From Pseudocercospora fijiensis CIRAD86 (taxonomy: Eukaryota > Ascomycota > Dothideomycetes > Mycosphaerellales > Mycosphaerellaceae), in contig NW_006921537.1 in the NCBI RefSeq assembly GCF_000340215.1, positions 62,001 to 126,000 on the forward strand: a stretch of DNA of 64,000 nucleotides, in the 5' to 3' direction. Within the stretch, counting starts at the first letter, position 1; every line of letters starts with the position of its first letter. Made by a program: the position numbers and the translations under genes. Below, piece by piece: positions 25,010 through 36,290 of this stretch. Under the pieces are notes generated by a model. The model did no database searches, was not told the DNA's origin, and saw nothing but the letters and a program-made list of their open reading frames with translations.

Positions 25010-25135
25010 AGCTACCTTTTTTTTTGTTTCCTAGCTACCTAACTACTAGATTTTTTTTCCTAGCTACCCTAGCTAGCCTAACTACCAGAATTTCTTTCCT
25101 AGCTACCCTAACTACCTGAATTTTGCCTTCTATAC
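25010..25135. repeat. CTAGCTACC-type repeats and T-tracts between two hAT genes
   Basis: Repeated CCTAGCTACCCTAACTACC segments separated by T-runs. They lie between the presumed start of the transposase gene and the end of the next minus-strand gene, where a promoter would be expected. Confidence 0.55.
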
Positions 25136-25557
25136 GGCGGCTCTCTCTTACTAACGGAACCGAGCTACTATACCTAACGAATCTAAGCTCGTTTTTAGTC
25201 TTAATCTATCCTCTTTCGGTATAAGACACTCGATAAGCAAATGCTTAGGCCGAGTCTAACTACGAAACCTAAGACTAACTAATAGCTCTATTAACTAATC
25301 CTAATCCTCGAACTCCTTCCGCTTCTTAGTAAAGACCTTAAAGAGCGCTCGAGCTTCTTCGGGTACCTACGGAGTAGTCGAGATAAAGCCGTATCGCTAA
25401 AATAGGTAATCCTTCGGAGGCTTATATAGAGATTTAGAGAATTCTAACGCTAACCTATCCTACTAGCAGCTTAGATTCCGGATATAAGCCCTCTCTACCT
25501 TAGTAAAGATTTTATATAGTAGTAGTACTCTGCCTTCGAGAAACGCTTTCTATTTAA

Positions 25558-25597
25558 CTGTTAGTATCTGCCGGCTACGAACGCCGGCTATATATAC
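25558..25597 (-). other. Minimal intron made of GCCGGC units
   Basis: 40 bp. It reads GTATATATA, two GCCGGC palindromes, then TACTAACAG on the minus strand. Excision joins two open segments of the basic protein gene. Confidence 0.55.
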
Positions 25598-26119
25598 CGA
25601 GTATAGAATAATTACCTATATCCCTTCCTCCTATAGTAATACTTCTGCCGTCCCTAGATACCTAGCCCCGATCGCATTAATCGCAAGCTACTTTGCCTTT
25701 ATAGACGCAAAGGCTTCGCTCTAATACTAATAAAGAAACTTCTACTCTATATCGAGGATACAAAGACGACTAGTCTCGATTCCAATCCTTACTAGCTTTT
25801 CGTAGTAGCTTTAACTATGATTTTCTAGATTAATAGGACTTATGCCTTAGCCCTTTACTAGTATCTCGTCTCTTTAACTATACTCGATCTACTCCTAGCG
25901 CTTATCGTCTATAGCGTTAGGCCCTAAGACTGCACCTATTACTAGATCGACGTATAGTATCTCCTCGCTTTTTTTAGTTCCTTTATTCGTAGTATTAAGC
26001 TCTATCGCGGCATCCTAAACTCTAGCATTGTTGTTCTCGGCTATCTAAACATCTCCGTTACTATCGGTCGTATCGATAGAGGTAGCGGCTACAGGTCTAA
26101 ATGCTATTAGTTAACGTAT

Positions 26120-26190
26120 TAAAGAAAAATATGCCGGCTACAGCTGCCGGCTACGGCTGCCGGCTACAGCTACTAGCTACGGCCGCTAGC
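26120..26190. repeat. GCCGGC array in the basic-protein gene
   Basis: Units GCCGGCTACAGCT and GCCGGCTACGGCT repeated about five times with decay. It separates the Lys/Arg-rich exon from the next open segment and is probably intronic. Confidence 0.65.
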
Positions 26191-26674
26191 TAGATTGACT
26201 TACGCTACTAGAACTTTACGCTCGAAAACTAGCCGTAATTCTTTCCTCCTCTTAGCCTTCTCTTAGGTTGTCTTCTTATTCTAACCTTCACTTTTTTCTA
26301 TAGGCGCTAGCTATCGATAGAATGCCTTATTCCGCGCCTTTCTTCTCTTATCCTTAGCTCTTTTATCCTTATCTATCTTGTCCTTTCTCTCGCGGTCTTA
26401 TACGGAATTCTTCTTCGTAGAGTACTCCTCTTTAGTCTTACGCTTTTTAGTTAGACGCTTAGGCAAAACAAACTCGCGGTCTTTAGTTCTATCTTCTATT
26501 TAGCGCGCGGCGCGCTTTTCTCTTACTATTATAAGGGAAAGGGGCGGGGGCGTAGCGTATAGTAGTTATTATCGGTATAGGTATAGAGGAAGAAGTTGAA
26601 AGTGTAAGAATATCGCGAAGCCCTAATTGTTACCGCCTACGTAACGTTATATAGGTAAGCTTTCGTAACTATAG

Positions 26675-26984
26675 CAACTACGCCCCGGCAATAGTAACTA
26701 CGCCCTAGCAACGGCAACTACGCCCTAGCAACGGCAACTACGCCCTAGCAACGGTAATAAAGCGTAGTAAATACAACCTAGTAACTATTATAGCCGGCAA
26801 TCGTAGCCGGCAGTCGAATAAGAGTGTCCTTATAGCAAAACTACGCCCTAGTAACGGCAACTGCGCCCTAGCAACAGTAACTACGCCCTAGCAACGGTAA
26901 AAGAGCGTAGTAAATGTAATAGAGTTACTATTATAGCCGGCAATCGTAGCCGGCAGTCGAATAAGAGTGTCCTTATAGTAAAAC
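26675..26984. repeat. Two-copy tandem duplication of a 140-160 bp block
   Basis: Each block has several CAACTACGCCCTAGCAACGG units, then GCGTAGTAAAT, then TAGCCGGCAATCGTAGCCGG and a shared tail GTCGAATAAGAGTGTCC. The block lies close to the right end of the hAT element and may be a subterminal repeat. Confidence 0.75.
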
Positions 26985-27119
26985 CAATATAGTCTCTAGT
27001 TCAAACTAGGAATCTATATAGTTCGAAAAAACCAAACCGGAACTAGAAAGCTAGTTCGCCGCTAAGAAACCAAACTATATACGTTTAGTAGTTCGGAAAC
27101 CGAACTACTACGGGGTCTA

Positions 27120-27127
27120 CGTAAATC
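27120..27127. repeat. hAT target-site duplication, right (CGTAAATC)
   Basis: Identical to 17483-17490. Confidence 0.85.
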
Positions 27128-27340
27128 TTCTAGACTAGCGTAGTAGAATACCGCTTAGGTAGGCTGCAGAGTAGTATAGTAAAGGGTTCTTACGGCTTTT
27201 CTTGTCTTATAACAAGGTCGACATTTATACTCGAGATTTAAACGGCGATACGGTCCTCGACATTGCTAGGAAACGCAACTCTAACTCCGTTATAACTTAT
27301 ACTATTGTTAGAGGAAGCTTAAGAACGAAGATCAAATTAG
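27128..27340 (+). pseudogene. Ankyrin-repeat protein gene, 3' part (RIP-degraded)
   Basis: Continues the frame interrupted at 17490, with segments VNLLD, FLRLFLSYNKVDIYTRDLNGDTVLDIARK that fit one further ankyrin unit. The frame is the one predicted when the hAT element and one 8 bp target copy are excised. Stops are TAG at positions where Trp or Gln would be expected. Confidence 0.65.
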
Positions 27341-28180
27341 GCTATATATCTATAAAGAATTAACTAGGAATAGTAAAGAGTTCTAACTATAGTCTCCGTA
27401 ATTATTTTTACCGCCCGATACTTATATACCTAGTATCTAAGCAAGTAGGCTAGGAGTCGCATTCTCCCGATACGCCCGAAGCTTTTATATACCGCCTTAG
27501 CTCCTCTATGTTTTTAGAAAGTTTCGAGGGAAGATAGAACCTAGGGGCGCAGCTCCCGCTTATAACGCTCTCCTCCTAGCGGAAGCTAATATATTAGTAT
27601 TAGGAATTTTGTTAAACTTAGCGTACTCTACCGCAATAAGGGAAAGCATACCTATACCTGCCCTAGCTACCGCTATACTATTCCTATCTTGCGATTTGTA
27701 TACTCGGAATCTAATAGTATTGCCGAGGACGACGCCGTAGCTATAGCTAATACGAAAATAGTTATTATAGTTGCTATCGATATTAAACTAAGAGCTAAGC
27801 TATCGATATTAGTATACCGCAGTCCGCTAATAAGCGTAGTAGAGTTGTAGGTAGCGCACGCCGACGAGTCTTTATAATTCTACAAGTCTATTTAAAGGCA
27901 CTACCTCGATATATAGCACTTGTTTCGCAAGGTACTAGGGCCGCAGCTCTGCTTAGGTTAGATAAGACGCCTAGAACATTATCTAAATAGCGGTATAATC
28001 GAATAGGCAATACGGAAAAAGCAGCCGTCGAACTATATATAGTATATAATAGTATAGTTAAGCAATTGCAGTTAGAAGCTACCTCGCGACGCTATATATA
28101 GAATATCTTTTCGATAACAACCTATAACCTAACGCCCGGACATCGAACTAGCTATCGAAAGGAGCATTAGAGATAGGCTA
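27340..28180. other. RIP-degraded relict, gene not identified
   Basis: A forward frame is readable at about 27.82-28.10 kb (segments VAHADESL and HLFRKVLGPQLCLG), and a minus-strand frame is also readable at about 27.5-27.9 kb. I cannot decide which is real and recognise no family. It could be the continuation of the ankyrin gene. Confidence 0.3.
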
Positions 28181-28204
28181 ATATACGATTAGATACTCTA
28201 CGTC

Positions 28205-28620
28205 GATTTATCTGCTACTGCCTTAAACTCCTTCTTAGTAACTTCCCTATACTAGTTACAGCCTACGTCTATTAGATACGCTAAATTAATATTCTTTACG
28301 AGATGCTTACCGCCTAACGCTATAGCTATATACGTTATAATACTACTCCCGCTCGCCCCGTACTAGTGTTTCTCGCCGCTAGGAATATAGACTATATCTC
28401 TAATACAAAGCTTTCTTAGCTACTAACCCTTACTATAGATAAGCCCTTCGCTACTAGTAACGAATAGGATTTGGCCTCTTTCGTACGTATACTAAAATGT
28501 TCGGGACCTAGGCAAGAATATAACGTTAGCGCAGCTGCAATCTAAGTCGTCTTTAGAAACAAATACTAGGTCGGCGAACACGATACCTATAAAGGTTTTC
28601 GGAAGTTATATAGTCGTAGT
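28205..28620 (-). pseudogene. Cupin-domain protein (RIP-degraded)
   Basis: Minus-strand frame with the two cupin motifs: RSRTF-YTYERGQILFV (from G(X)5HXH with His now Tyr), and PSGEKH-YGASGSS. EVTKKEFKAV follows near the end, and IVFADLVF lies near the start. Family members are small metal-binding beta-barrel proteins related to carboxymuconolactone decarboxylase-associated cupins. RIP has converted His codons to TAC and Trp to TAG, so metal ligands are lost. It is the first of a series of minus-strand metabolic genes that continues to 38.5 kb. Confidence 0.7.
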
Positions 28621-28864
28621 ACCGAGTACCCTAGTATATCGGATAAGCTATATACTTATAGATACTTAGTAAAGGGACCTATTAGTTCTACGATCTTATC
28701 GACGTAGAAGTTATAATTTATAAATGTATTAAAGTAGGCTATGTTCGAGTTTTATAGAATCAATATAGAGCCTAGATAGCTCGGGCCCGACCGAATACTA
28801 GAAAGAGTAATAATAATAATATAATACCTCTATACTAATATAATACAGGTATTATATACAGCTA

Positions 28865-30480
28865 CGCTAGACTTAGGTTATAGAGTTTCTTACTAGCTTT
28901 AACTTTACTATTAGTATAGGCTTCTCCTAGACTAAGTAGACCTTCTACTCGGCCTAGTCTTCCGGGAAAAGGCGAACGATATCGAAATGCTATATTAGCC
29001 TCGCGAGTATTAACCTTATTTCTATATAGGCTAGATTGCGACTAAGACAGTCCCTTAGTCCGACTAAAAACACCTAGGTAGCTTCCCTCCGATCGTTACC
29101 GTATTTAGGGTCCTCTTAGGTCTACCGTTTAGGGATGAATTTGTTAGGGTTACGGAAGTTTAGCTTACTCCTATAGGCGGCAAATATTAGAACCCTAACG
29201 GCTACGTTACCGGGTATAAACTAGCTATCGATTAGAAGTCTATCCTTAGGGGTAAAACGAGGATACGTTACTAGGGATAGAGCTTAGATTCGAAGGGTCT
29301 TATCTAGGCATACTAGAAGATATTAGTACTAGTTTATAGCGGCAATATTCATCTCCTAGGAATCTGCAAATTTACTTCGAACTTCTTCGGTTGCCTTCTA
29401 TAGTTTATTAGGATATATAACTAGCTAATAGGTAGTATATACGAGTAGGGCTACTAAGGTTTCCGTTCCCGTAGCTATTAAGAATGTAGCATTAGAGTTA
29501 AGCTAGAATATAGTTATTTTGCCTTCCTTATAAGTCGCTATAAGCTTGTCTAGAAATCCCGTAGTATCCGATATACGATTAAGGCTATAAGAAACCTTTT
29601 CCTATAACTTCGTTAGCAAAATAAAGTAGTTTACGAAGACTAGCGAATACCTAGCTAACGGCGTAAACGGTCTTGTAATCCGATATAAATTTCTTTGTTA
29701 AGAAGGTAGCTATAAAAGGATACCGCAAGAGCTTTAGCAATTTTTCTAATGCTTAACTAAACGCTATAGGTCGACTAAGATTGCGGAACTTCTATACCTA
29801 TATATATAGTGTCGACGTATTAAGACAGTCGAGGGTCTCGCTATAAGTAAGATAGGATATAATATCGAACGCGAAGAAATTATACTACTTAACTAGGTCT
29901 ATTTGTCGCTACGCCTAGCTTTCCTTCTTAAGATATATAATAAAGACGTCGACTAACTGCTAAATAATTGGTTCTTATAAACGAAGAGCAGACTCTAAGA
30001 AGCTATATACTAGTCTCTTTCTAAGCTAGGAGTAATATTCCTTGTCGCTAAAGAGTAGGGTCGCCTCGCCTATACCGCTATAATACTTATTATCTTTACG
30101 TAGCTCGGGTCGTCCTAGAATAGAGCCGTAGATCTCTTTAATAGCTACAGGGCTAATAAAAGACAATTCGTTAGGCGAAACTCTTACAATCGGACTATAT
30201 CTATTATACAAATCTAGTGTTTTCTTAGGCGTATCTCCTCGAACAAGACAAAGAAAATATAGCAGCTCCGATACAGCTCGCAATCTAGGCCTAGGGAATC
30301 TAGCAAGCGGATAGAAGAATATATTGTATATCGCAACCGTAACTAAGTAAACAACTATCTGCTATCTAATTAGCTACGTGTATTATTAACCCTTCTTTTT
30401 AATTATAACGTAGCATACGAGGAAGACTGCCGCCTTTATAGCAAGTAGAAAATTACTATTCTAGTAAAGATTCATTGCGA
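28865..30480 (-). pseudogene. Cytochrome P450, CYP65-like (RIP-degraded)
   Basis: The N-terminal part is still open at 30283-30026, with LVRGDTPKKTLDLYNRYSPIVRVSPN and ELSFISPVAIKEIYGS (split here), the pattern of fungal P450s such as trichothecene C-15 hydroxylase relatives. Further along are ATGTETLVALL (oxygen-binding I-helix region), a KATEEVRSKF segment, and a damaged haem loop LRDCLSRNLAYIEIRLILARL near 29.04 kb, where the Cys remains but a Gly is now Ser. TAG replaces Trp/Gln throughout. The N-terminal membrane anchor upstream of 30.3 kb is unclear. Likely an oxygenase of the decayed cluster. Confidence 0.8.
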
Positions 30481-30605
30481 CGGATTGTTTTTTGTCCTTT
30501 AGATCGGCTTAATATAGTCGGGAAAGTAAGACGAGGTACGCTATAACTGTTAAGGATACTATATATAATAAGCGGCGGCATATCGCTACCTTACTTCCGA
30601 CGGTT

Positions 30606-31130
30606 GTCTAAACCTTAGTAATTACTATTACTACGAAATTTAGGCAATAGCAATATAGATAGTAATTACTAGATAGTAATTGCTATACTACTACTATATT
30701 ACTACCTTTTATTAATAGAAAGGTTCTATTAGAATAAGAGATTCTTAATAGCTTTCTATAGATATTATAATAGGGGTTATATAAGCAGGTAGATAGTATA
30801 GTTAAAAGCGGATAGTATTCGATAAGGTTTATAAAGAAGGAAGAGGAAGATTAGGAAGTTAGGCTAGTACTAAGCGCTAAGCCCTATCTAAGGTACTAAG
30901 ATCCTAGCTTTACTTAGCCGGCTATATACCTTTTATATAGCCTCTAGTAGATATAGTACTACTATATACATTTTCTAAAGATTATATAATATATCTATAA
31001 AAATAAAGTACTTCTCTATATATAATAGGATTCTAAAAAGAAGTAGTAGTAGTAATTACTATTACTACGTCTTAGAGTTTCTATCGTAATTACTATAGAA
31101 ATAGTAATTACTGCTTACTAAGGTTTAGAC
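30606..31130. mobile_element. MITE-like element with 16 bp inverted repeats
   Basis: Left end GTCTAAACCTTAGTAA (30606-30621) and right end its perfect complement (31115-31130). The interior is AT-rich with repeated AGTAATTAC and contains a copy (about 30773-30960) of the dispersed repeat seen inverted at 60.3 and 61.4 kb. No coding capacity. I found no clear target duplication. Confidence 0.7.
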
Positions 31131-31214
31131 ATTATTGTCTTCCGTTATTTAAACACATTAGGACTAGGATAGAAGTATAAAGAAAAGTCTAAAAAGACTA
31201 ATAATACTATAATC

Positions 31215-32605
31215 GCTTAAGTGCACTTCGGACATATATCTTCTATATTGCTAAATGTCTATAGAATCGCCTAAAGCTTAGCTACGTGCTTATTCTTATA
31301 GAACATTGTCTTTCGCTTAAAACATACTCGAGCTAACATGTCCGGATACATATTAGCGTCGATAGTAAAATTCTTAGGTCGTTAGCAACTATTAGGAAGC
31401 CTCTAATCGAACCTTAGTAGCAAGTAAGTTATAATCAACTTAATCTCGTTTGTAATAAAGAACCTTCCTAGGCAAGCATATCTGCCGTATCTAAAAGCTA
31501 TATATACAGAGTCTATTATACTAAACTAGTAGCGGTTAGCATTCTACGGTTGTTTACAAAGACGCATATATCGCTAAGGATCGTAAACTTCTAGATTACA
31601 ACCCGGTACGAGGTAAGAGTCCTATAGCATTTAGTTTTAAAGTACCGTAATGCGAGTTCCTTTCGGTAGATGCATTCTATTCGAGAGTAACACTGCCGTT
31701 AGAAGAATTCGTTAAAACGTTAGTAGGAATACTAGATTTAGGCGCTATAATTCTTTTAGCAAGCTATTAAGCTTAACTAGCCTTTATAACCTATCTTTAT
31801 CGATCGATACGGAAGATCGGAACACTTCGGTTATTTCGTCGTAAATCTCTAATAAGTAGTCTAGATAAGAGCAAAGATCGAAGATTGCCTAAGCTATAGT
31901 AAGCGCTATAGTATGAATAGTAGAGAGGCTAATAATAAGCATTCGCTAGGCAAAATTGTCTAACTCTAGCTCTTTTCCGTCGGCTAGTTCCCTTATCTAT
32001 TTAAGTATAACGTGTTACGTAGTGCTGTCTTGTAATCGATCCTATATTATATCTCTAATTATCCGCCGTATGCTTGCGATATTCCTAAGTAGACCCCGAT
32101 ACGTTAGTAGTATCGGTACGAAGACTAGTCGCAACTACCGTAGTATAAACCGTAGAATAAAGCCGGTTAGAAATACGTTCTTTGTGTATTCTTCTATCGT
32201 TTCGAGCTACTCCTCGTTTCGGCAATCTTTTAGGCTAATTAGAATACGAGCACTAACTCGTTTAACGATCCGGGCGAGGATATTAGTAATATCGAGCTCG
32301 ACCTATTCCTTGTCGTCGCACTTAGGCAACTCCTAACCTAGAGCGAAGTCTAATTCGTCTTTTATATAGAGTACTAAGGTGCTTAAGTTTAGTGTAACTT
32401 TCTACTATAAGACGCGATTTTGTAAGTTACTCTCGACGAAAACTTCTCCTCGCGTATACTCGCTACAAAAGTTATTAAGGAATGCCTATATAGAGCGGCT
32501 CGAATTATTAGTGCTCGCTCGAATTTCCTAGATAAGTTTATAGTTATAGATTAAGACTACGTCTCCTATTAACCGTAGTATAGTACAAGCGTCCGCGTTA
32601 TAGTT
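31215..32605 (-). pseudogene. Cytochrome P450, ent-kaurene-oxidase-like, main part (RIP-degraded)
   Basis: Minus-strand frame continuous through TAG/TAA. GDVVLIYNYKLI lies near the break point, ISLSTIHTIALTI is the I-helix region, and HLPKGTRITV and EVYDP follow. The haem-binding region FRYGRYACLGRFFITNEIKLI lies near 31.42 kb (split here; original FGYGRYACPGRF). The last motif is characteristic of the fungal family that includes ent-kaurene oxidase of gibberellin producers and related terpenoid P450s. The N-terminal exon lies on the other side of a hAT insertion at 36.29-36.76 kb. Confidence 0.82.
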
Positions 32606-32609
32606 GTTA

Positions 32610-35600
32610 ATTAGTAAATAGCAATAATTACTAGTTACTATAATTATATATAATTATAATTATAATTATTAAGTAAGTGACTAGTAATTATAATTACTAA
32701 TTAGTCGGCATTTCTAAGGCAATACTAGGGTATGTATTATACCTATAGAGGGTATTAAATTTGCACTGTTTCTACCTGTTTCTATACTGTTTCTATAGAC
32801 AATAATACACTCGCAATAGGCGCCTTTTACTAAGAGGTAAGTAAGTAAAATCCGGGTACAGAATGTCGCTAATTCGGATAGGTTGCTAAGTTAGTGTCTT
32901 CTAATAAAGACCTCTTACTATCGCTACTACTCTAGACTTCTAATTAATCGACTAAGGCCTTCTTAGCACTATAGAGCTACTATCTATAGCTAATATATAA
33001 GGATATACTAGCTGCTTATCTAACTCTTAGCGAGACCGACTATTGTATTAGTCCTACTTAGCTCTATTTCTAACAAGCCGGCATTATGTCCTTTATTAAC
33101 GAAGTAGCGTAGAACGACTTCTAGTAGTATATCGGAGAGGCGGAAAAGGAGGGTCTATAGCTACTATTCCGCCGGATTACGAGGAAGACTACGAAGAGCC
33201 TCGTATATACGGTAGAAATCGTTCGAAGGGCCGGAGAATATTAAGAACGTATAGCTAAAGGTGTTCGAAGAGTGCGTAAAGCTATAGATCGGAAGAGGAA
33301 GCGAATAGCGCTAGGTTCTTGTCGTTACTTTAAATTCGGCAAGAAACCGTGTCTCTGCTTATTTGAGTGCTCTCTCGGGCAGAAACGGTAGTATTCGCGG
33401 CGGTAGATATATTTTAAGGCTCGGATCGACAAGGTACTATATCGTCTAATCTATAGTAAGGGTCTCGAGAGTCGTACTAGCGGTAGCGAGGTTGTTATAG
33501 AAGATTAAGTATAAGATTAGTCGTAGATTAGTATTCGAGCTTGCTATCGTACCTGCCTAAACCGCGAAGATTGCGTCACTTTAGTACCTTAGGGTCTAGT
33601 AAAGCCTAGTAGAAGAGCCTCGCTTAACGCGGACGGCGAGGGCCGCTAAGCTTAGTACTATACTAGCAAACTCAAATCTCGAGCTTTTATTGTTTAAACT
33701 ATAAGAACAATACCTTCGATATGCGAGACAACCTACGTAAGAAGCATAAACCGACTTAGAAAGTGCTAGAAAATTGTGCTGATACCTAAGGACTATATTA
33801 GGAAAACTAGGTTCTAGATCGGATACTATTCTATAAAGATTCGAGCGATCTAAGCGATATACTAACCTCCGAAGCTAATGCACCGCCGTCTCTAATACTA
33901 GATAAACCGGATCTGGATACCTTATTCCTCTAAGACTCTAGTACTTCTATACGACTATTAACCTCGTAGTTATTATCGAATATACTAGCGCCTCCTCTCG
34001 CCGAGTTAAAGAAGCGGAAACGATACAGAAACTAGCTAGATCCGGCGTTATAGGAGCATTCTAGACCTCTAAGAGATAGTAAACCTCTAAAAGTCGATAG
34101 AGGTAGGTATAGGGCATTCTACTATAGGTACTACGAAGACAACGACCCTAATCGATATAGATCTAGTTCTAGTAACGTACCTTAGCACTTAGCGAAGAAA
34201 CACTTTATCTACGTTAGTATTAAGAAGCAGAAGCGTAATAGTATATACGAGAAGCAGTCGAGGATTAATCTCTCCTTATTATAGAAGTAATAAGGCACTA
34301 TCGATGCGGATAAGACTATTAACATTCTAAAGAACGCCGCGGATAAGAACAAGTTTAGATATGCACTCGCTCGCTATACTACTACTAGCAGTATTGCTTA
34401 TAATGCCTTAGTTACGAAGGAGTTTAAAGAGATAATACTTGCTATTAATCCTTATACTAAAGAGGCCCTTCTTAAGAGCTGTATATCGCTATATCCTCGT
34501 ATTCTATATAACTTCGAGAGCTAGCGAGAACTTGTTAAATAGGCTCTATAGGTAGCGCTTAGCTGTCTTTACTTCTACACTAATACTTAGAAGTTATAGT
34601 ACGGCTATAAGTTCTTCTAAGCTATTAATTGCTAGTGTATTAGCGTATACGGACAGCTAGTTCAAATACTGCTAGATATACTACAATTGCTACCTAGCTC
34701 GCACTTAGGTAACTTCCTCGCTAAGAGCGTTATTCTATACTTTAAGCCCTTCGAGATAGCTAGCAAGCTAGGCTAGATAACGACTAATAGTAGCTCTAAT
34801 AATAACACTCTCGCTGTCGCTATTAAGCGCTTTATAGACTCGTAAGGGCACTCGTACTAGAAGAACCGTCGGCTACGCTATATTAGATATATTCTTAACC
34901 GTATAATAGTAGCCTTTATATTTACTAAGGACATAGAGACTGCTAAGAGTAAGGAGTTTAATTAAACAGTAATAAGTAACGATAGTAACAATATCTCTAT
35001 CTCTAGGCAGCTCGATATAGACGTAGAGTCCTTTATTAAGTAAGGTCTACTATAACGGCTATTCGTACTCGCTAAGCTTCTATATAAGAACGATAACAAC
35101 AATATCTTCTAAGAGGTCTGCAAAGCGTAGCCTTAATTGCTATATATAGTACCGAAGATCCCTAGTAAGATACGCTAGAATAGTTAGCTTCTACTAATCG
35201 AAGAGGCTATTTAAACGAGGCCTATCTTAAACACATTCTTCGATAGAATGCCGCACCTACGCGAGTTTAGCTTATCGGACGACGATTAGAGGGTTCTTGT
35301 CTATACCCGGAGGTTCCTTAACCCCTTTAAAGAGGTTACTCTACGGCTAGAAGGCTACGCTATTACATTCGATATATATTAAGAGTCTATAGAATACTTA
35401 AGGAGCCACTTTACTCGCTTAGCTACTAAGAATACATACCGGACAGTCCTTATTCGATCGATTAGTATAGTAAGAACGCTATTCGAGAAGTACTATATAC
35501 TAAACTAGAAGAACCCTCTCTACGTTACTATAGTGTTACTATACCTAACTCGACGACTTGCCTAGCTTAAGAGCCGGTCCGTAGTAGACGTTAACGTCGC

Positions 35601-36290
35601 ATTGTTATATACTAGAGCGCTCTAGAATAAGTATAAGACACGCTTCGGAAAGAGCCGTTAACTATAGTCTACGTAGCAACGGTCGTTTAAAGGGCTCTCG
35701 GACCTAGAGCGCTAGTAGATTAAGTCTTAAACTAACCTAGTTGCTACTAAAGAAGACCCCTTCGAAGCCTATATCTACTCGAGTCTAATAGTACTACTAA
35801 CAGTTAGCTTCGAGAAGCCGGTTTAAATAAGTCCTATTAAGTAGTAGGTCTAGTAACGGAAGACCTGCGATTTAGTACTATAGTAACTAGCTATTAACAC
35901 ACTGTCCGTATTCGCTATATCCGTAGAGTCCGAGAGAACCTTTAGTAAGAGCCGCCGTACTACTAGATAGGACTGTATACGACTAAGTAGCGATTATATT
36001 CGAATAAATGAATGCTCGAAGAGTTAGATAAGAATAGGGGTTACTAAAGTGCTATTAGAATTAGCCTTACTAGAAGAGGCGGAAGATCTACTATTGCCGG
36101 CCTCCTACTTAGTTAGTAGCGCCGCTAGTAGCGACGATAGTGTATAAATATGCCTCCTTCTTAACCCTAATCGTTACTACGGTCGCTAATTACGTAATTA
36201 TGTGACTATAACTACTAATTATTTACTTACTATTAACTATAATTATAATTATAGGCACTGATTAGTAATTACTTACCAATTAATAAGCAT
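32610..36290 (+). mobile_element. Second hAT transposon, inserted in the P450 gene
   Basis: Contains a hAT transposase on the plus strand. The ends are AT-rich and imperfectly inverted (TTAATTAGTAA-like at 32612 and its complement CTTACCAATTAA at about 36275), rich in TAATTATAATTATA. It separates the two halves of one P450 coding sequence. The 8 bp target duplication could not be fixed because the ends are degraded. Confidence 0.7.
32880..36150 (+). pseudogene. hAT transposase of the second element (RIP-degraded)
   Basis: A forward frame with TAG as former Gln/Trp runs over most of the element. A basic, Ser-rich N-terminal region is followed by a BED-like HLAKKHFIYV segment near 34.19 kb. 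Long helical stretches follow, and the dimerisation domain lies near 35.9-36.0 kb: FAISVESERTFSKSRRTTR, LSSDYIRINECSKS, VTKVLLELALLEEAED. This is the hAT C-terminal pattern (SVExERxFS...LxxxxIexxecLKSW). It differs from the first hAT in its protein and its ends. Confidence 0.8.

Larger units (their letters stand above)
25130..26540 (-). pseudogene. Unknown basic protein gene of the hAT element
   Basis: Two or three minus-strand exons are readable through TAG/TAA. The first (about 26.53-26.2 kb) is very Lys/Arg-rich, with segments such as KRLTKKRKTKEEYS that look like nuclear localisation signals. The second (about 26.08-25.6 kb) includes YEKLVRIGIETSRLCILDIE and EAFASIKAKQLAINAIGARYLGTAEVLL (split here by TAG). 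A 40 bp intron (25558-25597, GTATATA...TACTAACAG) is built almost only of GCCGGC units. The third exon runs to about 25.14 kb. I recognise no family. A nuclear DNA- or chromatin-binding role is only a guess from charge and neighbours. Confidence 0.5.
17491..27119. mobile_element. 9.6 kb hAT transposon carrying histone H3-like genes
   Basis: Ends are 20 bp inverted repeats (TAGACCCCGCAGTAGTTCGG at 17491-17510 and its complement with one mismatch at 27100-27119). The outer TA probably derives from CA by RIP, matching usual hAT ends. An 8 bp duplication CGTAAATC flanks both sides (17483-17490, 27120-27127), the standard hAT footprint. The interior holds a minus-strand hAT transposase, two minus-strand H3-like genes, an unknown minus-strand basic protein and an unknown plus-strand gene, all RIP-damaged. 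Palindromic GCCGGC units occur throughout its introns and intergenic parts. Confidence 0.85.

Noticed and set aside
31956..32336. 126-residue open frame on the plus strand
   Set aside because: Lies antisense to the P450 segment; Ser/Tyr-rich composition is the shadow of the RIPped opposite strand.
32610..36290. 8 bp target duplication for the second hAT
   Set aside because: Candidate octamers (TTATAGTT and GCATAGTC) match only partly even allowing RIP changes, so the exact ends are not claimed.
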